From Phyllobacterium sophorae (lineage in GTDB: Bacteria > Pseudomonadota > Alphaproteobacteria > Rhizobiales > Rhizobiaceae), in contig NZ_PGGM01000013.1 in assembly GCF_003010965.1 (NCBI RefSeq), forward strand, positions 148,492-212,491: a DNA stretch of 64,000 nt, in the 5' to 3' direction. Position numbers and translations under genes: made by a program. The notes beneath the pieces were generated by a model. The model saw only the letters and a program-made list of their open reading frames with translations. It was not told the DNA's origin and did no database searches. Shown one piece after another: positions 1 through 9,440 of the stretch (positions within the stretch are counted from its first letter, which is position 1; each line of letters starts with the position of its first letter).

Positions 1-1
1 C

Positions 2-679
2 GATCGCCTGACCAATGCAACAGTTGGCGCCGGGATGATCGATTTCGCCCTGCGCCGTGCGTCCAATGTGCATTGGCAGGCGCTGGACGTCGACAAGGCA
101 TCGCGCGCAGCGCAGAAGGACCAGAAGCCGGCCGTGCTGTGGTTCACCGGGCTTTCCGGATCGGGCAAGTCGACCATCGCTAATCTCGTCGAGAAGCGGC
201 TGTCCTCGCTGGGCAAGCACACTTATATCCTCGATGGCGATAATGTGCGCCACGGCCTTAACCGCGATCTCGGCTTCACCGAAGAAGACCGGGTGGAAAA
301 TATTCGCCGCGTCGGCGAAGTGGCGAAGCTGATGGTGGATGCGGGCCTGATCGTGCTGGTCTCGTTCATTTCGCCCTTTGTCACCGAGCGCCGGATGGTG
401 CGCGAATTGCTGAGCGATGGCGAGTTCATGGAAATCTTCGTCGACACGCCGTTCGAGGAATGCGCCCGGCGCGATCCGAAGGGGCTCTATGCCAAGGCAC
501 TGCGCGGCGAGATCAAGAATTTCACTGGCGTGGATTCGCCCTACGAGCCCCCGGAAAATCCGGAGCTGCACCTGAAGACTGTGGGCCGGACGACGGAAGA
601 GCTTGCTTCGGAGGTCGAAAAGCTGCTCACTGAACACGGCATCATCTTCAATTACGATCAAAGTTCGTGGTCGATTTAA
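2..679 (+). CDS. cysN: CysN/CysC fusion, C-terminal part (sulfate adenylyltransferase subunit 1 / APS kinase)
   Basis: The reading frame is already open at the left edge, so only the last 225 residues are present and no start is visible. The first dozen residues read as the end of a CysN (sulfate adenylyltransferase large subunit) domain. A complete APS kinase domain follows, with P-loop [35 protein letters not shown] and FTGVDSPYE. The kinase phosphorylates adenylylsulfate to PAPS in the cytoplasm. Such CysN-CysC (NodQ-like) fusions are usual in rhizobia. The gene is followed by a dispersed repeat and then cysQ, which removes the PAP by-product, so the two form a functional pair. The family call is firm; the N-terminal part is outside the window. 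Confidence 0.93.
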   Translation, partial: DRLTNATVGAGMIDFALRRASNVHWQALDVDKASRAAQKDQKPAVLWFTGLSGSGKSTIANLVEKRLSSLGKHTYILDGDNVRHGLNRDLGFTEEDRVENIRRVGEVAKLMVDAGLIVLVSFISPFVTERRMVRELLSDGEFMEIFVDTPFEECARRDPKGLYAKALRGEIKNFTGVDSPYEPPENPELHLKTVGRTTEELASEVEKLLTEHGIIFNYDQSSWSI

Positions 680-686
680 ACGCTGG

Positions 687-865
687 CTATCTCTCCACTT
701 GCGGGAGAGAAAGGATTTTCCTGGATTTAGCTTCTTTGCTAGATCCTTGGAAAATCCAAGTGAGGGGGTAGTCAGTGAGGCAAATCCCCTCTCTTGCGAT
801 TTCTGGCACCTGAGCGAAGGGCTCAAGGTGCTGAAATCGCTTTCTCCCCCACAAGGGGGAGATAA
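687..865. repeat. Dispersed mosaic repeat, copy A
   Basis: This copy lies between cysNC and cysQ. It starts with TATCTCTCC and ends with GGGGGAGATAA, which form inverted termini. Inside are hairpin B (GGATTTTCC...GGAAAATCC around a TTTAGC core), a central stretch with AAATCCCCTCTC, and hairpin A (GCGATTTCT...GAAATCGC around AAGGTGCTG). It is the same element as the copies at 2790, 5303, 27568 and 48024. Orientation is hairpin B first. It starts 8 bp after the cysNC stop codon and could act as an mRNA stem-loop or attenuator between the genes; that role is inference. Confidence 0.85.
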
Positions 866-894
866 ACAGCGCTATAACTGGAAATCCCGTGACG

Positions 895-1698
895 ATGCTT
901 TCGCAATTCAATCACTCCGCTCTGCTTCAGATCTTTGAAACCACGGCGATCGCCGCCGGGCTTGAAATCCTGCGCATCTATGAGGAAGGCTGCGACGTTG
1001 CGTTGAAGGACGACAAGTCGCCAGTGACGGCAGCAGATCATGCGGCCGAAGCCATGATTGTCGATGCGCTGCGCCGGTTGACGCCGGATATTCCGATCGT
1101 CGCGGAAGAGGAGATCTCAGGCGGCCATGTGCCCGGCGATCTCGGCGAGCGCTTTTATCTTGTGGATCCGCTCGACGGCACGCGCGAATTCGTCAATCGC
1201 AATGGCGATTTCACCGTCAATATCGCCCTGATCGAAAACGGCGCGCCTGTACTTGGCATCGTCTATGCGCCGGTACGAGGCTGGCTGTTCACTGGCGGTC
1301 CCGAGGGCGCCGGGGAAGTGACGGTCGATCACAACGGAACGATCGTATCGCGCAAGGCCATCTCCTGCCGGGTTGCGCCGGTACAGATGATTGCCGTTGC
1401 CAGCCGCTCGCACCGCACACCGGAGACGGACGACTATCTGAAGGATTTCAATATAGCCGACTGCGTGTCGGTCGGCTCGTCGATCAAGTTCGGTCTGCTG
1501 GCGCGGGGAGAAGCGGATATCTATCCGCGGCTCAGCCGGACGATGGAATGGGATACGGCGGCTGGCGACGCGGTGCTGCGTGCCGCGGGCGGGATAACGC
1601 TGACGCTCGACGGCAAGCCGCTCACCTATGGCCGCCGCAACCAGGCAGAGGATGCAGATTTCGCCAACCCCAGCTTCGTGGCACGCGGGAAGCTCTAG
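895..1698 (+). CDS. cysQ: 3'(2'),5'-bisphosphate nucleotidase CysQ
   Basis: This 267-residue protein is of the inositol-monophosphatase/CysQ superfamily, which hydrolyses PAP (3'-phosphoadenosine-5'-phosphate) to AMP. Visible metal-binding motifs are IVAEEE, DPLDGTREF and, near the C terminus, WDTAAGDAVLRAAGG. The length is normal for CysQ. The ATG at 895 was chosen; an in-frame GTG lies 6 bp upstream and neither has a strong ribosome binding site. Its position after cysNC fits recycling of PAP produced during sulfate assimilation. The stop codon is 2 bp from the convergent permease gene. Confidence 0.9.
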   Translation: MLSQFNHSALLQIFETTAIAAGLEILRIYEEGCDVALKDDKSPVTAADHAAEAMIVDALRRLTPDIPIVAEEEISGGHVPGDLGERFYLVDPLDGTREFVNRNGDFTVNIALIENGAPVLGIVYAPVRGWLFTGGPEGAGEVTVDHNGTIVSRKAISCRVAPVQMIAVASRSHRTPETDDYLKDFNIADCVSVGSSIKFGLLARGEADIYPRLSRTMEWDTAAGDAVLRAAGGITLTLDGKPLTYGRRNQAEDADFANPSFVARGKL

Positions 1699-1700
1699 AG

Positions 1701-2723
1701 CTATCCCGTCCGCCTGCGCAGCAATGTCGTCACCACGAAGAAGGCCCCGACGGAGCTAGTGACGATGCCGATCGGCAGTTCCTGCGGTGCAAGCAGAAGC
1801 CGTGCAGCAAGATCGCTGAGGAGGATCAGCATTGCACCCAGCAGCGCGCAGGTAACGACGAGTCCCGCATGCAGCTGGCCAGTGAAGCGGCGGGCGATAT
1901 GCGGGATCATCAGGCCGACAAAGCCGATCACGCCCGCCACCGAAACGAAAATCGCAGTGGAGAACGCGCAGACGATGAACACCGTGTTGCGGGTGCGGGT
2001 GACGCGCACGCCGAGACTTTCCGCCGTGTTCTCGCCGGCGAGAAACGCATCGAGATTGCGGTGGTTGGCGAGGGCGTAGACGAGGATGGCGAAGAGGCCG
2101 ATCATCGCCAGCGGCAGATTATCCCAGCGTGCGAGACCTAATCCGCCAAGTGTCCAGAACAGCACGGAATGGGCGGCGCGCTGATCGCCGGAAAACACCA
2201 TGTAGTTGGTGAGCGCAGCAAACAGGAACGAGACCGCGAGACCGGCAAGGATCAGACGTTCCGGTCCCTGGCCGTGCACGCGGCGCACCAGCAACAGCAC
2301 GATGATGGCCGCGAGCATGCCGCCGCTGAAAGCAGCGATCGGCAGGGTCCAGATGCCGAAGCGGTCACCGAATATGCTGATCACCGAGACCGCGCCTGCG
2401 GCCGCCCCGGAGGAAAGCCCGAACAGGAAGGGATCGGCGAGATCGTTACGCGTTACCGTCTGCAGCATCGCGCCGATAATGCCGAGCCCCGCACCGGCGC
2501 AAATCCCCAGCACCACGCGCGGCAGGCGAAGGTCGACGACGATGCGCTCGATGGGTCCGCTGGTTGTCAGGTCGCTGAATCCGGCCGCATGGGCAAGCGC
2601 ATTCAATACCGCCGGCAGTGGAATGACCGTCGAACCATAGGCAATGGAGGAGAGGGCGAGGGCGATGACAAGCATCAGCCCTGCAGCAAGCATTATGCGT
2701 TGATTGATTCGAGCGGGAAACAT
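1701..2723 (-). CDS. FecCD/BtuC-type ABC transporter permease
   Basis: A 340-residue integral membrane protein with about nine or ten hydrophobic helices, of the FecCD family that imports vitamin B12, haem and iron-siderophores. Family motifs include LRLPRVVLGICAGAGLGIIG, the GLSSGAAAGA segment, and FVGLMIPHIARRFTG, the coupling region that meets the ATPase. It is the third gene of an ATPase-binding protein-permease set on the minus strand, separated from the binding-protein gene by a mosaic repeat of about 290 bp. The set is preceded by a cobalamin riboswitch, so B12 or a corrinoid precursor is the most likely cargo; cobalt complexes remain possible. Confidence 0.85.
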   Translation of the reverse strand: MFPARINQRIMLAAGLMLVIALALSSIAYGSTVIPLPAVLNALAHAAGFSDLTTSGPIERIVVDLRLPRVVLGICAGAGLGIIGAMLQTVTRNDLADPFLFGLSSGAAAGAVSVISIFGDRFGIWTLPIAAFSGGMLAAIIVLLLVRRVHGQGPERLILAGLAVSFLFAALTNYMVFSGDQRAAHSVLFWTLGGLGLARWDNLPLAMIGLFAILVYALANHRNLDAFLAGENTAESLGVRVTRTRNTVFIVCAFSTAIFVSVAGVIGFVGLMIPHIARRFTGQLHAGLVVTCALLGAMLILLSDLAARLLLAPQELPIGIVTSSVGAFFVVTTLLRRRTG

Positions 2724-2789
2724 TGGAAGGGTTCTCTTAATTCATGGCGTCAGATACCGATTATCTCCCTTGTGGGAAGCACGCTGCCC

Positions 2790-2970
2790 TTATCTCCCCC
2801 CTTGTGGGGGAGAAAGCGATTTCAACATCTTAGCGTCAGATAAGTGTTAGAAATCGCAAGAGAGGGGATTTCGATGGTACGCTTCAAATCCCCTCTCTTG
2901 AGTTTTCCAAGGATTTAGCGAAGAGGCTAAATCCAGGAAAACTCTTTCTCTCCCGCAAGGGGAGAGATAA
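2790..2970. repeat. Dispersed mosaic repeat, copy B
   Basis: A full copy in the reverse orientation to copy A: TTATCTCC terminus, hairpin A (GCGATTTC...GAAATCGC), GAGAGGGGATTT, about 20 bp of centre, AAATCCCCTCTC, hairpin B (GTTTTCC...GGAAAACT) and GAGAGATAA terminus. Extra fragments of the terminus flank it: TTATCTCCCTTGTGGGA at about 2761 and AGGGGGAGATAA at 2997-3008, suggesting nested or decayed insertions. It separates the binding-protein gene from its permease within one transport operon. Confidence 0.85.
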
Positions 2971-3012
2971 GGCGCCCGGGCCCGCCTTCGGCCACCAGGG
3001 GGAGATAATCAC

Positions 3013-3960
3013 TCAGAAGGCTTCCGGATGCATTGCTTTGGCGATTTTCTCGATCGCTTCGATGTTGGCGGGTCCGGGGGTCAGCTCGGCATAGCGCAGG
3101 GCAACGAAGCGCTCATTCTTCACCGCGTCGGTCTCCTTCATGGCGGGGTGCGCCTTGAGGAAGTCGAGCAGTTTCCGGTATCCGGCATTATCCTGATAAT
3201 CGAGCAGGATGAGGAACTGCGGATTGCGGGCGGCGACTGTTTCCCACGAGGTGGTGCCCCAGCTCGTCTCCATGTCGGCCATGATGTTGGTGCCGCCGGC
3301 CTCGCTGATCAGCGCCGTGGGCATGGCAAACTTGCCTGCCGTGAACGGCTTGTCCTCACCGGAATCGTAAAGGAAAACACGGGTATCGCCGGTGTTGTTG
3401 ATTCTCTTTTTGATGTCCGCAAGCTGCGCCTTCCAGCCGGACACCAGTTTCTCGGCTTCCGCATCCTTACCGAAAATCTGGCCGAGTTTCGTTATGTCGC
3501 CGTAGAGCAGGTCCATCGAGGCGGCAGGGCGGTTCTTGTCGAGATGCACGCAACTTTCGGTCAGGACCAGCGTCTTGATCCCATGGGGCGCCAGCGTATC
3601 GGGCGTGACATCGCCGCCTGGCTTCATGCCGTAATACCAGCCGGCGAAGAAGAAATCCGGGTTGGCTGCGACAAGGTTTTCGAGGGTCGCATATTTGGGG
3701 GCGAGCTCCGGAATGGAGCCCTGCTGCTGCTTGAAGGCATCGTCCAGCTTGTACCAGCCGGTAATCCCGGTAACGCCGGCGATCGACGGCTGGAGGCCGA
3801 GGGCAAATGCCATCTCGCTCATGTTGATGTCGTGGATGACGGCGCGTTTCGGTGCTGCTTCGAAGGTCAGCGGTTTGCCGCAGCTGTCGACGGTAACGGG
3901 AAAGGCCCAGGAAGGTGCGGACAGAAGCGCGAAGGCGAGGGCGAGGACGGCTCTTTTCAT
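3013..3960 (-). CDS. Periplasmic binding protein of a BtuF/FecB-type ABC importer
   Basis: A 315-residue protein with a cleavable Sec signal peptide (MKRAVLALAFALLSAPSWA). The two-lobed FecB/BtuF-like fold is suggested by AAPKRAVIHDINMSEMAFALG near the N terminus and by the AANPDFFFAGWYYG and ARNPQFLILLDYQD segments typical of each lobe. It should capture the substrate in the periplasm. The start ATG overlaps the ATPase stop by one base (TGATG), implying translational coupling. With the riboswitch upstream, a corrinoid is the most likely ligand, but the ligand cannot be read from sequence. Confidence 0.82.
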   Translation of the reverse strand: MKRAVLALAFALLSAPSWAFPVTVDSCGKPLTFEAAPKRAVIHDINMSEMAFALGLQPSIAGVTGITGWYKLDDAFKQQQGSIPELAPKYATLENLVAANPDFFFAGWYYGMKPGGDVTPDTLAPHGIKTLVLTESCVHLDKNRPAASMDLLYGDITKLGQIFGKDAEAEKLVSGWKAQLADIKKRINNTGDTRVFLYDSGEDKPFTAGKFAMPTALISEAGGTNIMADMETSWGTTSWETVAARNPQFLILLDYQDNAGYRKLLDFLKAHPAMKETDAVKNERFVALRYAELTPGPANIEAIEKIAKAMHPEAF

Positions 3961-4760
3961 CAGATACTCCGTGAGTGGGTAAGTGCGGATTTTTCGGGTG
4001 TTTCGAACACCATCAGCTCGCGATCCTGTGATGGATGACGCAGGCGAAGGACATCAAGGTCGAAGACGTCGCTGACGATGCGCGGCGTCAGGGTTTCGTC
4101 GGGGGTGCCCGCCGCCACCAGCTGGGCGCTGTGCATGACCGCGACATGGGTGGCGAATGGCGCAACCAGCGGCAGGTCGTGCAGGACAGCGATTGTCGTC
4201 ACGTCCAGCCCCGCCACCAGCGACAGGAGTTCGCTGCGCGCCTTTGGATCGAGATGATTGGTCGGCTCATCAAGGAACAACACCGCGGGAGCTTGCGCAA
4301 TCGCCCGCGCCAGTTGCACACGCTGGCGCTCGCCGCCGGAAAGCGATCCAATGGAACGGCGCGAAAACGGTAAAATCCCGGCGCGATGCAGCGCTTCCGC
4401 GACGATTTCGCGGTCCCTTGCCCTGGTGAAGGTGCCGATATGGGGAATACGGCCGAGCGAGACGTAGTCTTCGACAAGCAGCTGCAGGTCCGGCGTGTCG
4501 GTCTGGCCGACAAAGGCGAACTGCTGCGCGCGTGCAAGCGGCGTCAACCGGCTGATGCTGCTGCCGTTCACATAGACATCGCCTGATGTGGGTTGCAGAA
4601 GACCGGCGAGCATACGCAGAAAAGTCGACTTGCCGGCACCATTCGGACCGATGATCGCCAGCCGGGAGCCGCATTCCACTGTCAGGGATGCCGCGTCGAC
4701 GAGAGTCTGGCCGGAGGTGCGATATGTCACCGCGTCGGCATTGAGGACAAGATGGCTCAT
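3960..4760 (-). CDS. ABC transporter ATP-binding protein, BtuD/FecE type
   Basis: A 266-residue ATPase with Walker A GPNGAGKST, signature LSGGERQRV, Walker B AVLFLDEPTNHLD and the switch histidine in VLHDLPL. It energises the FecCD-type permease encoded two genes downstream. The ATG at 4760 (reading MSHLVLNADAV) was chosen; a TTG 30 bp further upstream is less likely. It is the first gene of the minus-strand transport operon. A leader of about 300 bases separates it from the cobalamin riboswitch, which should switch the operon off when the cell holds enough adenosylcobalamin. Confidence 0.86.
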   Translation of the reverse strand: MSHLVLNADAVTYRTSGQTLVDAASLTVECGSRLAIIGPNGAGKSTFLRMLAGLLQPTSGDVYVNGSSISRLTPLARAQQFAFVGQTDTPDLQLLVEDYVSLGRIPHIGTFTRARDREIVAEALHRAGILPFSRRSIGSLSGGERQRVQLARAIAQAPAVLFLDEPTNHLDPKARSELLSLVAGLDVTTIAVLHDLPLVAPFATHVAVMHSAQLVAAGTPDETLTPRIVSDVFDLDVLRLRHPSQDRELMVFETPEKSALTHSRSI

Positions 4761-4821
4761 GGGCAAAGTTTCCCGCAGATTGTAACGCAACAGGATTCCA
4801 CTGGCGTAACGGATGCGTACA

Positions 4822-4840
4822 GTAATGTTATAACGTATGT
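4822..4840. promoter_or_regulatory. Possible metal-regulator box (GTTATAAC core)
   Basis: The stretch GTAATGTTATAACGTATGT contains a perfect 8-bp palindrome GTTATAAC (4827-4834) within an AT-rich patch about 60 bp upstream of the ATPase start. It resembles published alphaproteobacterial Zur boxes (ATGTTATAACAT type), but the right arm is degenerate and the operon already has a B12 riboswitch. It could equally be chance. Low confidence. Confidence 0.2.
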
Positions 4841-5057
4841 AAAGGGATTCTGTTTGCCGGTGATCAAGAAATCACTGGATGGAATTGGCAGATGAGGGAG
4901 GGTTCGGGTGTTCATGCCTGCCCACTTGTCAGGACAGGAATCAGGAACGCACGCGAGATATAGCCGCTATCCGGCAGCCCCGTACGTCCGGGCCCTCGTC
5001 AGCGGTAAACATCGCATCGCTCCCGGCACACCCCGTCCGGTTCGAATTTCAGGTTCG

Positions 5058-5235
5058 ATGGCAGGTCTCCTGGCTCGCGGGTCTCGGCTTCGCCTTGCCT
5101 TCCCGGCTCATCACCAGTGGCATAGTTCAGGCGTCGCTCACCGCTTACAGTTGCGGGGGCAGCCACGGTTTCGGTCCCTATTGGGTACGCCTCACCGTGT
5201 TCCCTTTTCATCTCCGGCGTTGTCTTGCCGAAGAA
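5058..5235 (-). promoter_or_regulatory. Cobalamin (AdoCbl) riboswitch
   Basis: Read on the minus strand, the region shows the diagnostic order of the cobalamin aptamer: AAAAGGGAACACGGTG, then CCGTGGCTGCCCCCGCAACT (the B12 box, followed by GTAAGC), then TATGCCACTGG, then GAGCCGGGAAGGC, and finally AGCCAGGAGACCTGCC closing the P1-side helix. These match the conserved B12-box family closely. It lies about 300 bases upstream of the ABC ATPase start on the same strand and should repress the BtuCDF-like operon when adenosylcobalamin binds. The expression platform (terminator or start occlusion) was not resolved. Confidence 0.92.
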
Positions 5236-5302
5236 ACCATCAGTACCGATCAATAGAGGAAAAAATGCTCAAAGCAATCAGTTTCATTTGCCTCGATGGC
5301 GC

Positions 5303-5835
5303 TTATCTCCCCCCTTGCGGGGGAGAAAGCGATTTCAGCATCTTAGCCCTTGCCAAGTGCTAGAAATCGCCCGAGAGGGGAATGTGAACTCCGCTTCGTC
5401 GCTTGTTGGCTTCGTGTAGAATCTGCGAACATACCCCGTCCAGATTGCGAATGATCTCATCGTTCCAGAAGCGCAGCGTTTTGAAACTTGATGCGTTCAA
5501 ACATTTATCGCGTTCCACATCTGAGTTGGACCCTGAATGTTGACTCCCATCCAGTTCTATAATCAGCCTTGATCTGAAGCAGGCGAAATCCACTATGTAG
5601 CCGAGAAGCGGCGCTTGCCGTTTGAATTTCAAACCGCCCAATTGATTGTTTCGGATTGCTTGCCACAGGATGTTCTCCGCCAAAGTTGCATCCCTGCGCA
5701 TTTTCCGCGCGTATGTTCGAATGATTGGAGGTGTGTCTTGACGGATCTCTCAATCCCCTCTCTTGGATTTTCCAAGGATTTAGCAAAGAGGCTAAATCCA
5801 GGAAAATCCTTTCTCCCCCACAAAGGGGGAGATAA
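5303..5835. repeat. Dispersed mosaic repeat, copy C, split by a DUF559 gene
   Basis: The left half (5303-5380) carries the TTATCTCC terminus and hairpin A, up to GAGAGGGG. The right half (5752-5835) starts at AATCCCCTCTC and carries hairpin B (GATTTTCC...GGAAAATC) and the GGGGGAGATAA terminus. In the other copies these halves are separated by only about 10-20 bp. Here about 370 bp lie between them, occupied by a DUF559 nuclease gene on the minus strand. Orientation matches copy B. Confidence 0.85.
5360..5701 (-). CDS. DUF559 (Vsr-like endonuclease fold) protein inside a repeat element
   Basis: A 113-residue protein of the DUF559 family, related to very-short-patch-repair endonucleases and the PD-(D/E)XK fold. 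Recognisable segments are RRDATLAENILWQAIRN, FKRQAPLLGYIVDFAC, LIIELDGSQHS (candidate catalytic E-x-D) and LRFWNDEI. Length is typical for the family. The ATG at 5701 is the first start after an upstream in-frame stop, without a strong ribosome binding site. The stop codon and the last residues (GDF) are encoded by the left half of repeat copy C, so gene and repeat are physically fused. The function is unknown; DNA cleavage is inferred from the fold only. Confidence 0.8.
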   Translation of the reverse strand: MRRDATLAENILWQAIRNNQLGGLKFKRQAPLLGYIVDFACFRSRLIIELDGSQHSGSNSDVERDKCLNASSFKTLRFWNDEIIRNLDGVCSQILHEANKRRSGVHIPLSGDF

Positions 5836-6084
5836 GCGGTGCCCTTAAGTTATGCGCTAACTGTCGCTCGGTTTAATGCGAGCGGCAACGAATGCAAGGT
5901 TGCATTGTTGTGAACAGCATGACGTTGCGGGTTGTGGGTCGACTGGCCGCTGCACGCTTGTAAATGCGGCAAATTCTAATTGTGCTAAAATATTTGGCAG
6001 AGCCGCATTTAAAGACGTGAACTGCGCAATAGAGTACGCTAGGTTTCTCGGGAACGCGCATTTAGAAGAACAATTTGAGGCGAC

Positions 6085-9000
6085 ATGGCAATTCACGCTG
6101 CAGTCTATCATTTGACGCACTACAAATATGACCGTCCCATCATGCTGGGGCCGCAGATCATCCGCCTTCAGCCCGCGCCGCATTCCCGCACGAAAGTGTT
6201 GAGCCATTCGCTGAAGGTCAGTCCGGCCAATCATTTCGTCAATCTGCAACAGGATCCCTACGGCAATTTCCTGGCCCGCTTCGTCTTTCCGGAGCCCGTG
6301 ACGGAGCTGAAGATCGAGGTCGATCTCGTCGCCGATATGACTGTCTACAATCCGTTCGACTTCTTCGTCGAGCCGGTCGCGGAGACCTGGCCCTTTACCT
6401 ATCCGCAAGACATCAGCGAAGACCTTTCGATTTATCTGAAGCCGGAACCGGCCGGACCGCTGCTGCAAGCGTTTCTCGATACGATCGATCGCACACCAAC
6501 CAACACCGTGAACTTTGTGGTGGATCTCAATGCGCGCATCCAGCGCGAGGTCGGCTATGTCATCCGCATGGAAACGGGCGTGCAGGAACCCGAGACGACG
6601 CTGAACGTGCGTACCGGTTCCTGCCGCGATTCGAGCTGGCTGCTGGTGCAGGCCTTGCGTCATCTCGGGCTCGCCGCGCGATTTGTTTCGGGTTACCTGA
6701 TCCAGCTGAAGCCTGATCTGGTTTCGCTCGACGGACCTGCCGGTACCGACAAGGATTTCACCGATCTTCACGCCTGGTGCGAGGTCTATCTGCCGGGCGC
6801 CGGCTGGATCGGTCTCGATCCGACGTCGGGCCTTTTGACAGGCGAAAGTCATGTGCCGCTTGCCGCTACGCCGCATTATCGTAACGCCGCACCGATTTCC
6901 GGCATGGCGGAACCCGCCAATGTCGAATTCGGCTTTGACATGCGTGTCACCCGCGTTTCGGAGCACCCCCGCATCACCAAGCCGTTCTCCGATGAATCCT
7001 GGTCCGCGCTGGATGCGCTCGGAGAAAAGGTGGACAGTATTCTGAAGGAGCGGGATGTACGCCTTACCATGGGCGGCGAGCCAACCTTCGTCTCCATCGA
7101 TGATTTCGAATCCGGCGAATGGAACACGGACGCTGTCGGCCCGACCAAGCGCGACAAGGCCGACAAGCTCATCCGCCGTCTGCGCGAACGTTTCGCACCG
7201 GGTGGATTTCTGCATTATGGACAAGGAAAATGGTATCCCGGCGAAAGCCTGCCGCGTTGGACCTTTTCGCTCTATTGGCGCAAGGACGGCAAGCCGATCT
7301 GGGTCAATCCGGATCTGATTGCGCCGGAAAACAGCAAGGCGAATGTCAAGCCGGACGATGCCGGAAAGCTTCTCACCGGGATTGCCAGCGTGCTCGGCGT
7401 CGAAGACGAGATGGTCACGCCTGCCTATGAGGATCCGGCCGAATGGATCGTCAAGGAAGGCAACCTTCCGGCAAATGTCGATCCGTCCAATTCAAAGCTT
7501 AAAGACCCCGAAGAGCGCAGTCGAATTGCCCGCGTCTTCGAGCGCGGTCTGACCGAGCCAACTGGCTTTGTCCTGCCCGTGCAGCGCTGGAACAGCCAGG
7601 CAGCCGCCGGCCCGCGCTGGCGCAGTGAAAAGTGGAAGACACGTCGTGGCAAGCTTTTCCTGGTGCCGGGGGATTCGCCTGTTGGCTATCGTCTGCCGCT
7701 TGGCTCTCTTCCGCATGTTCCTCCATCGGAATATCCTTTTATCGTCCCGCTCGATCCATCGGTCGACCGCGATGCTCTGCCGGATTCAGTAGCGCAACCG
7801 GGAGCTCCGGCCGCGCGGGATGCGCCGCAGGCGGTGGCTTCGTTCACCGCGGCCGAAGGCACTCAACAGGAGCGCGTCGAACAGGAACTCGGTGAAATCG
7901 GCGGCGCGGTGCGCACGGCCATCTCGGTCGAGCCGCGTGACGGCCGCCTGAGCGTCTTCATGCCGCCGGTGGAGGCGCTGGAGGATTATCTGGAACTGGT
8001 TGGCGCCGCGGAAGCTGCCGCAGCAAAGCTCGGTCTTCCGGTCCATATCGAGGGCTATGGGCCGCCGCAGGATCATCGCATCAATGTCATCCGCGTTGCG
8101 CCCGATCCGGGTGTCATCGAGGTGAATATCCATCCAGCCTCCAACTGGCGCGAATGCGTCGAGACGACGACGGCGATCTATGAGGAAGCCCGGCAGACCC
8201 GGCTTGGCGCCGACAAGTTCATGATCGACGGCCGCCACACCGGCACCGGCGGCGGCAATCATGTGGTCGTCGGCGGTGAAACGCCGAACAACAGCCCTTT
8301 CCTGCGGCGCCCTGATCTTCTGAAGAGCCTCGTGCTGCACTGGCAGCGCCACCCCTCGCTGTCCTACCTGTTTTCGGGCATGTTCATCGGCCCGACCAGC
8401 CAGGCGCCGCGTTTTGACGAGGCGCGGCACGACAGTCTTTACGAACTCGAGATCGCCATGGCACAGGTTCCGTTACCAGGCAGGGGTACGCCGCCGCTTC
8501 CCTGGCTGGTGGACCGGCTTTTCCGCAATCTGCTGGTCGATGTCACCGGTAATACCCATCGCTCGGAGATTTGCATCGACAAGCTGTTTTCGCCCGACGG
8601 TCCGACAGGCCGGCTGGGGCTCGTCGAGTTCCGTGGTTTCGAGATGCCGCCCAATGCACGCATGAGCCTTGCACAGCAGCTGCTCGTTCGCGCATTGATC
8701 GCCCGGTTCTGGAACAGCCCGATCGAGGGTAGCTTTGTCCGCTGGGGCACGTCCTTGCACGACCGTTTCATGCTGCCGGCCTTTGTCTGGCAGGACTTTC
8801 TCGATGTTTTGGCGGACCTGCGCCAGCACGGTTTCGATTTCCGTCCCGAATGGTTCGAGGCACAGCTGGAATTCCGCTTTCCGTTCTGCGGCGAAATCGA
8901 GAATGAGGGCGTCAAACTCGAACTGCGGCAGGCGCTGGAGCCGTGGCATGTCATGGGTGAACAGGGGGCCATCGGCGGCACGGTCCGCTTTGTCGACAGT

Positions 9001-9426
9001 TCGGTTGAGCGGCTTCAGGTCAAGGTCGAAGGCTTCAATGCCGCGCGCTACAGCGTTGCCTGCAACGGCCGGGAAGTGCCGCTGAAAATGACCGACGTCA
9101 ATGGAACCGCCGTTGCCGGCGTGCGCTACAAAGCCTGGCAGCCGCGCTCGGGCTTGCATCCGATGATCCCGGTCAACACGCCGCTGGTCTTCGATATTTA
9201 CGACCAGTGGTCGGGCCGGGCGATTGGCGGTTGCGTCTATCATGTCGCACATCCCGGCGGCCGCAGCTATGATACGTTTCCTGTCAATTCGAACGAGGCC
9301 GAGGCGCGCCGCCTGACCCGGTTTGAGCCACGCGGGCATACGGCCGGAGGATATGAGCTCAGGAAAGAAACGCCATCGGCTGAATTTCCGATGACTCTCG
9401 ATCTGAGAAGGCCGCGCCAGAATTGA
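6085..9426 (+). CDS. Transglutaminase-like / DUF2126 (putative amidoligase) protein
   Basis: A large two-part protein of 1113 residues. Residues 1-85 form the bacterial transglutaminase N-terminal domain. A transglutaminase core follows with a Cys180 (TGSCRDSSW), His229 (DLHAWCEVY) and Asp245 (GLDPTSG) triad. From about residue 300 to the end is DUF2126, a family proposed by comparative genomics to be a COOH-NH2 ligase-like enzyme; [15 protein letters not shown] and [17 protein letters not shown] stand out. It should hydrolyse or form peptide/amide bonds on an unknown substrate in the cytoplasm. The start ATG is preceded by GAGGCGAC. It overlaps or closely abuts the ATP-grasp gene downstream. 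Confidence 0.85.
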   Translation: MAIHAAVYHLTHYKYDRPIMLGPQIIRLQPAPHSRTKVLSHSLKVSPANHFVNLQQDPYGNFLARFVFPEPVTELKIEVDLVADMTVYNPFDFFVEPVAETWPFTYPQDISEDLSIYLKPEPAGPLLQAFLDTIDRTPTNTVNFVVDLNARIQREVGYVIRMETGVQEPETTLNVRTGSCRDSSWLLVQALRHLGLAARFVSGYLIQLKPDLVSLDGPAGTDKDFTDLHAWCEVYLPGAGWIGLDPTSGLLTGESHVPLAATPHYRNAAPISGMAEPANVEFGFDMRVTRVSEHPRITKPFSDESWSALDALGEKVDSILKERDVRLTMGGEPTFVSIDDFESGEWNTDAVGPTKRDKADKLIRRLRERFAPGGFLHYGQGKWYPGESLPRWTFSLYWRKDGKPIWVNPDLIAPENSKANVKPDDAGKLLTGIASVLGVEDEMVTPAYEDPAEWIVKEGNLPANVDPSNSKLKDPEERSRIARVFERGLTEPTGFVLPVQRWNSQAAAGPRWRSEKWKTRRGKLFLVPGDSPVGYRLPLGSLPHVPPSEYPFIVPLDPSVDRDALPDSVAQPGAPAARDAPQAVASFTAAEGTQQERVEQELGEIGGAVRTAISVEPRDGRLSVFMPPVEALEDYLELVGAAEAAAAKLGLPVHIEGYGPPQDHRINVIRVAPDPGVIEVNIHPASNWRECVETTTAIYEEARQTRLGADKFMIDGRHTGTGGGNHVVVGGETPNNSPFLRRPDLLKSLVLHWQRHPSLSYLFSGMFIGPTSQAPRFDEARHDSLYELEIAMAQVPLPGRGTPPLPWLVDRLFRNLLVDVTGNTHRSEICIDKLFSPDGPTGRLGLVEFRGFEMPPNARMSLAQQLLVRALIARFWNSPIEGSFVRWGTSLHDRFMLPAFVWQDFLDVLADLRQHGFDFRPEWFEAQLEFRFPFCGEIENEGVKLELRQALEPWHVMGEQGAIGGTVRFVDSSVERLQVKVEGFNAARYSVACNGREVPLKMTDVNGTAVAGVRYKAWQPRSGLHPMIPVNTPLVFDIYDQWSGRAIGGCVYHVAHPGGRSYDTFPVNSNEAEARRLTRFEPRGHTAGGYELRKETPSAEFPMTLDLRRPRQN

Positions 9427-9440
9427 GACCGAAAGGAAGC

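Noticed and set aside
5857..7224. A 455-codon open frame on the minus strand
   Set aside because: It overlaps the transglutaminase/DUF2126 gene, which has clear catalytic residues; high GC gives long antisense frames.
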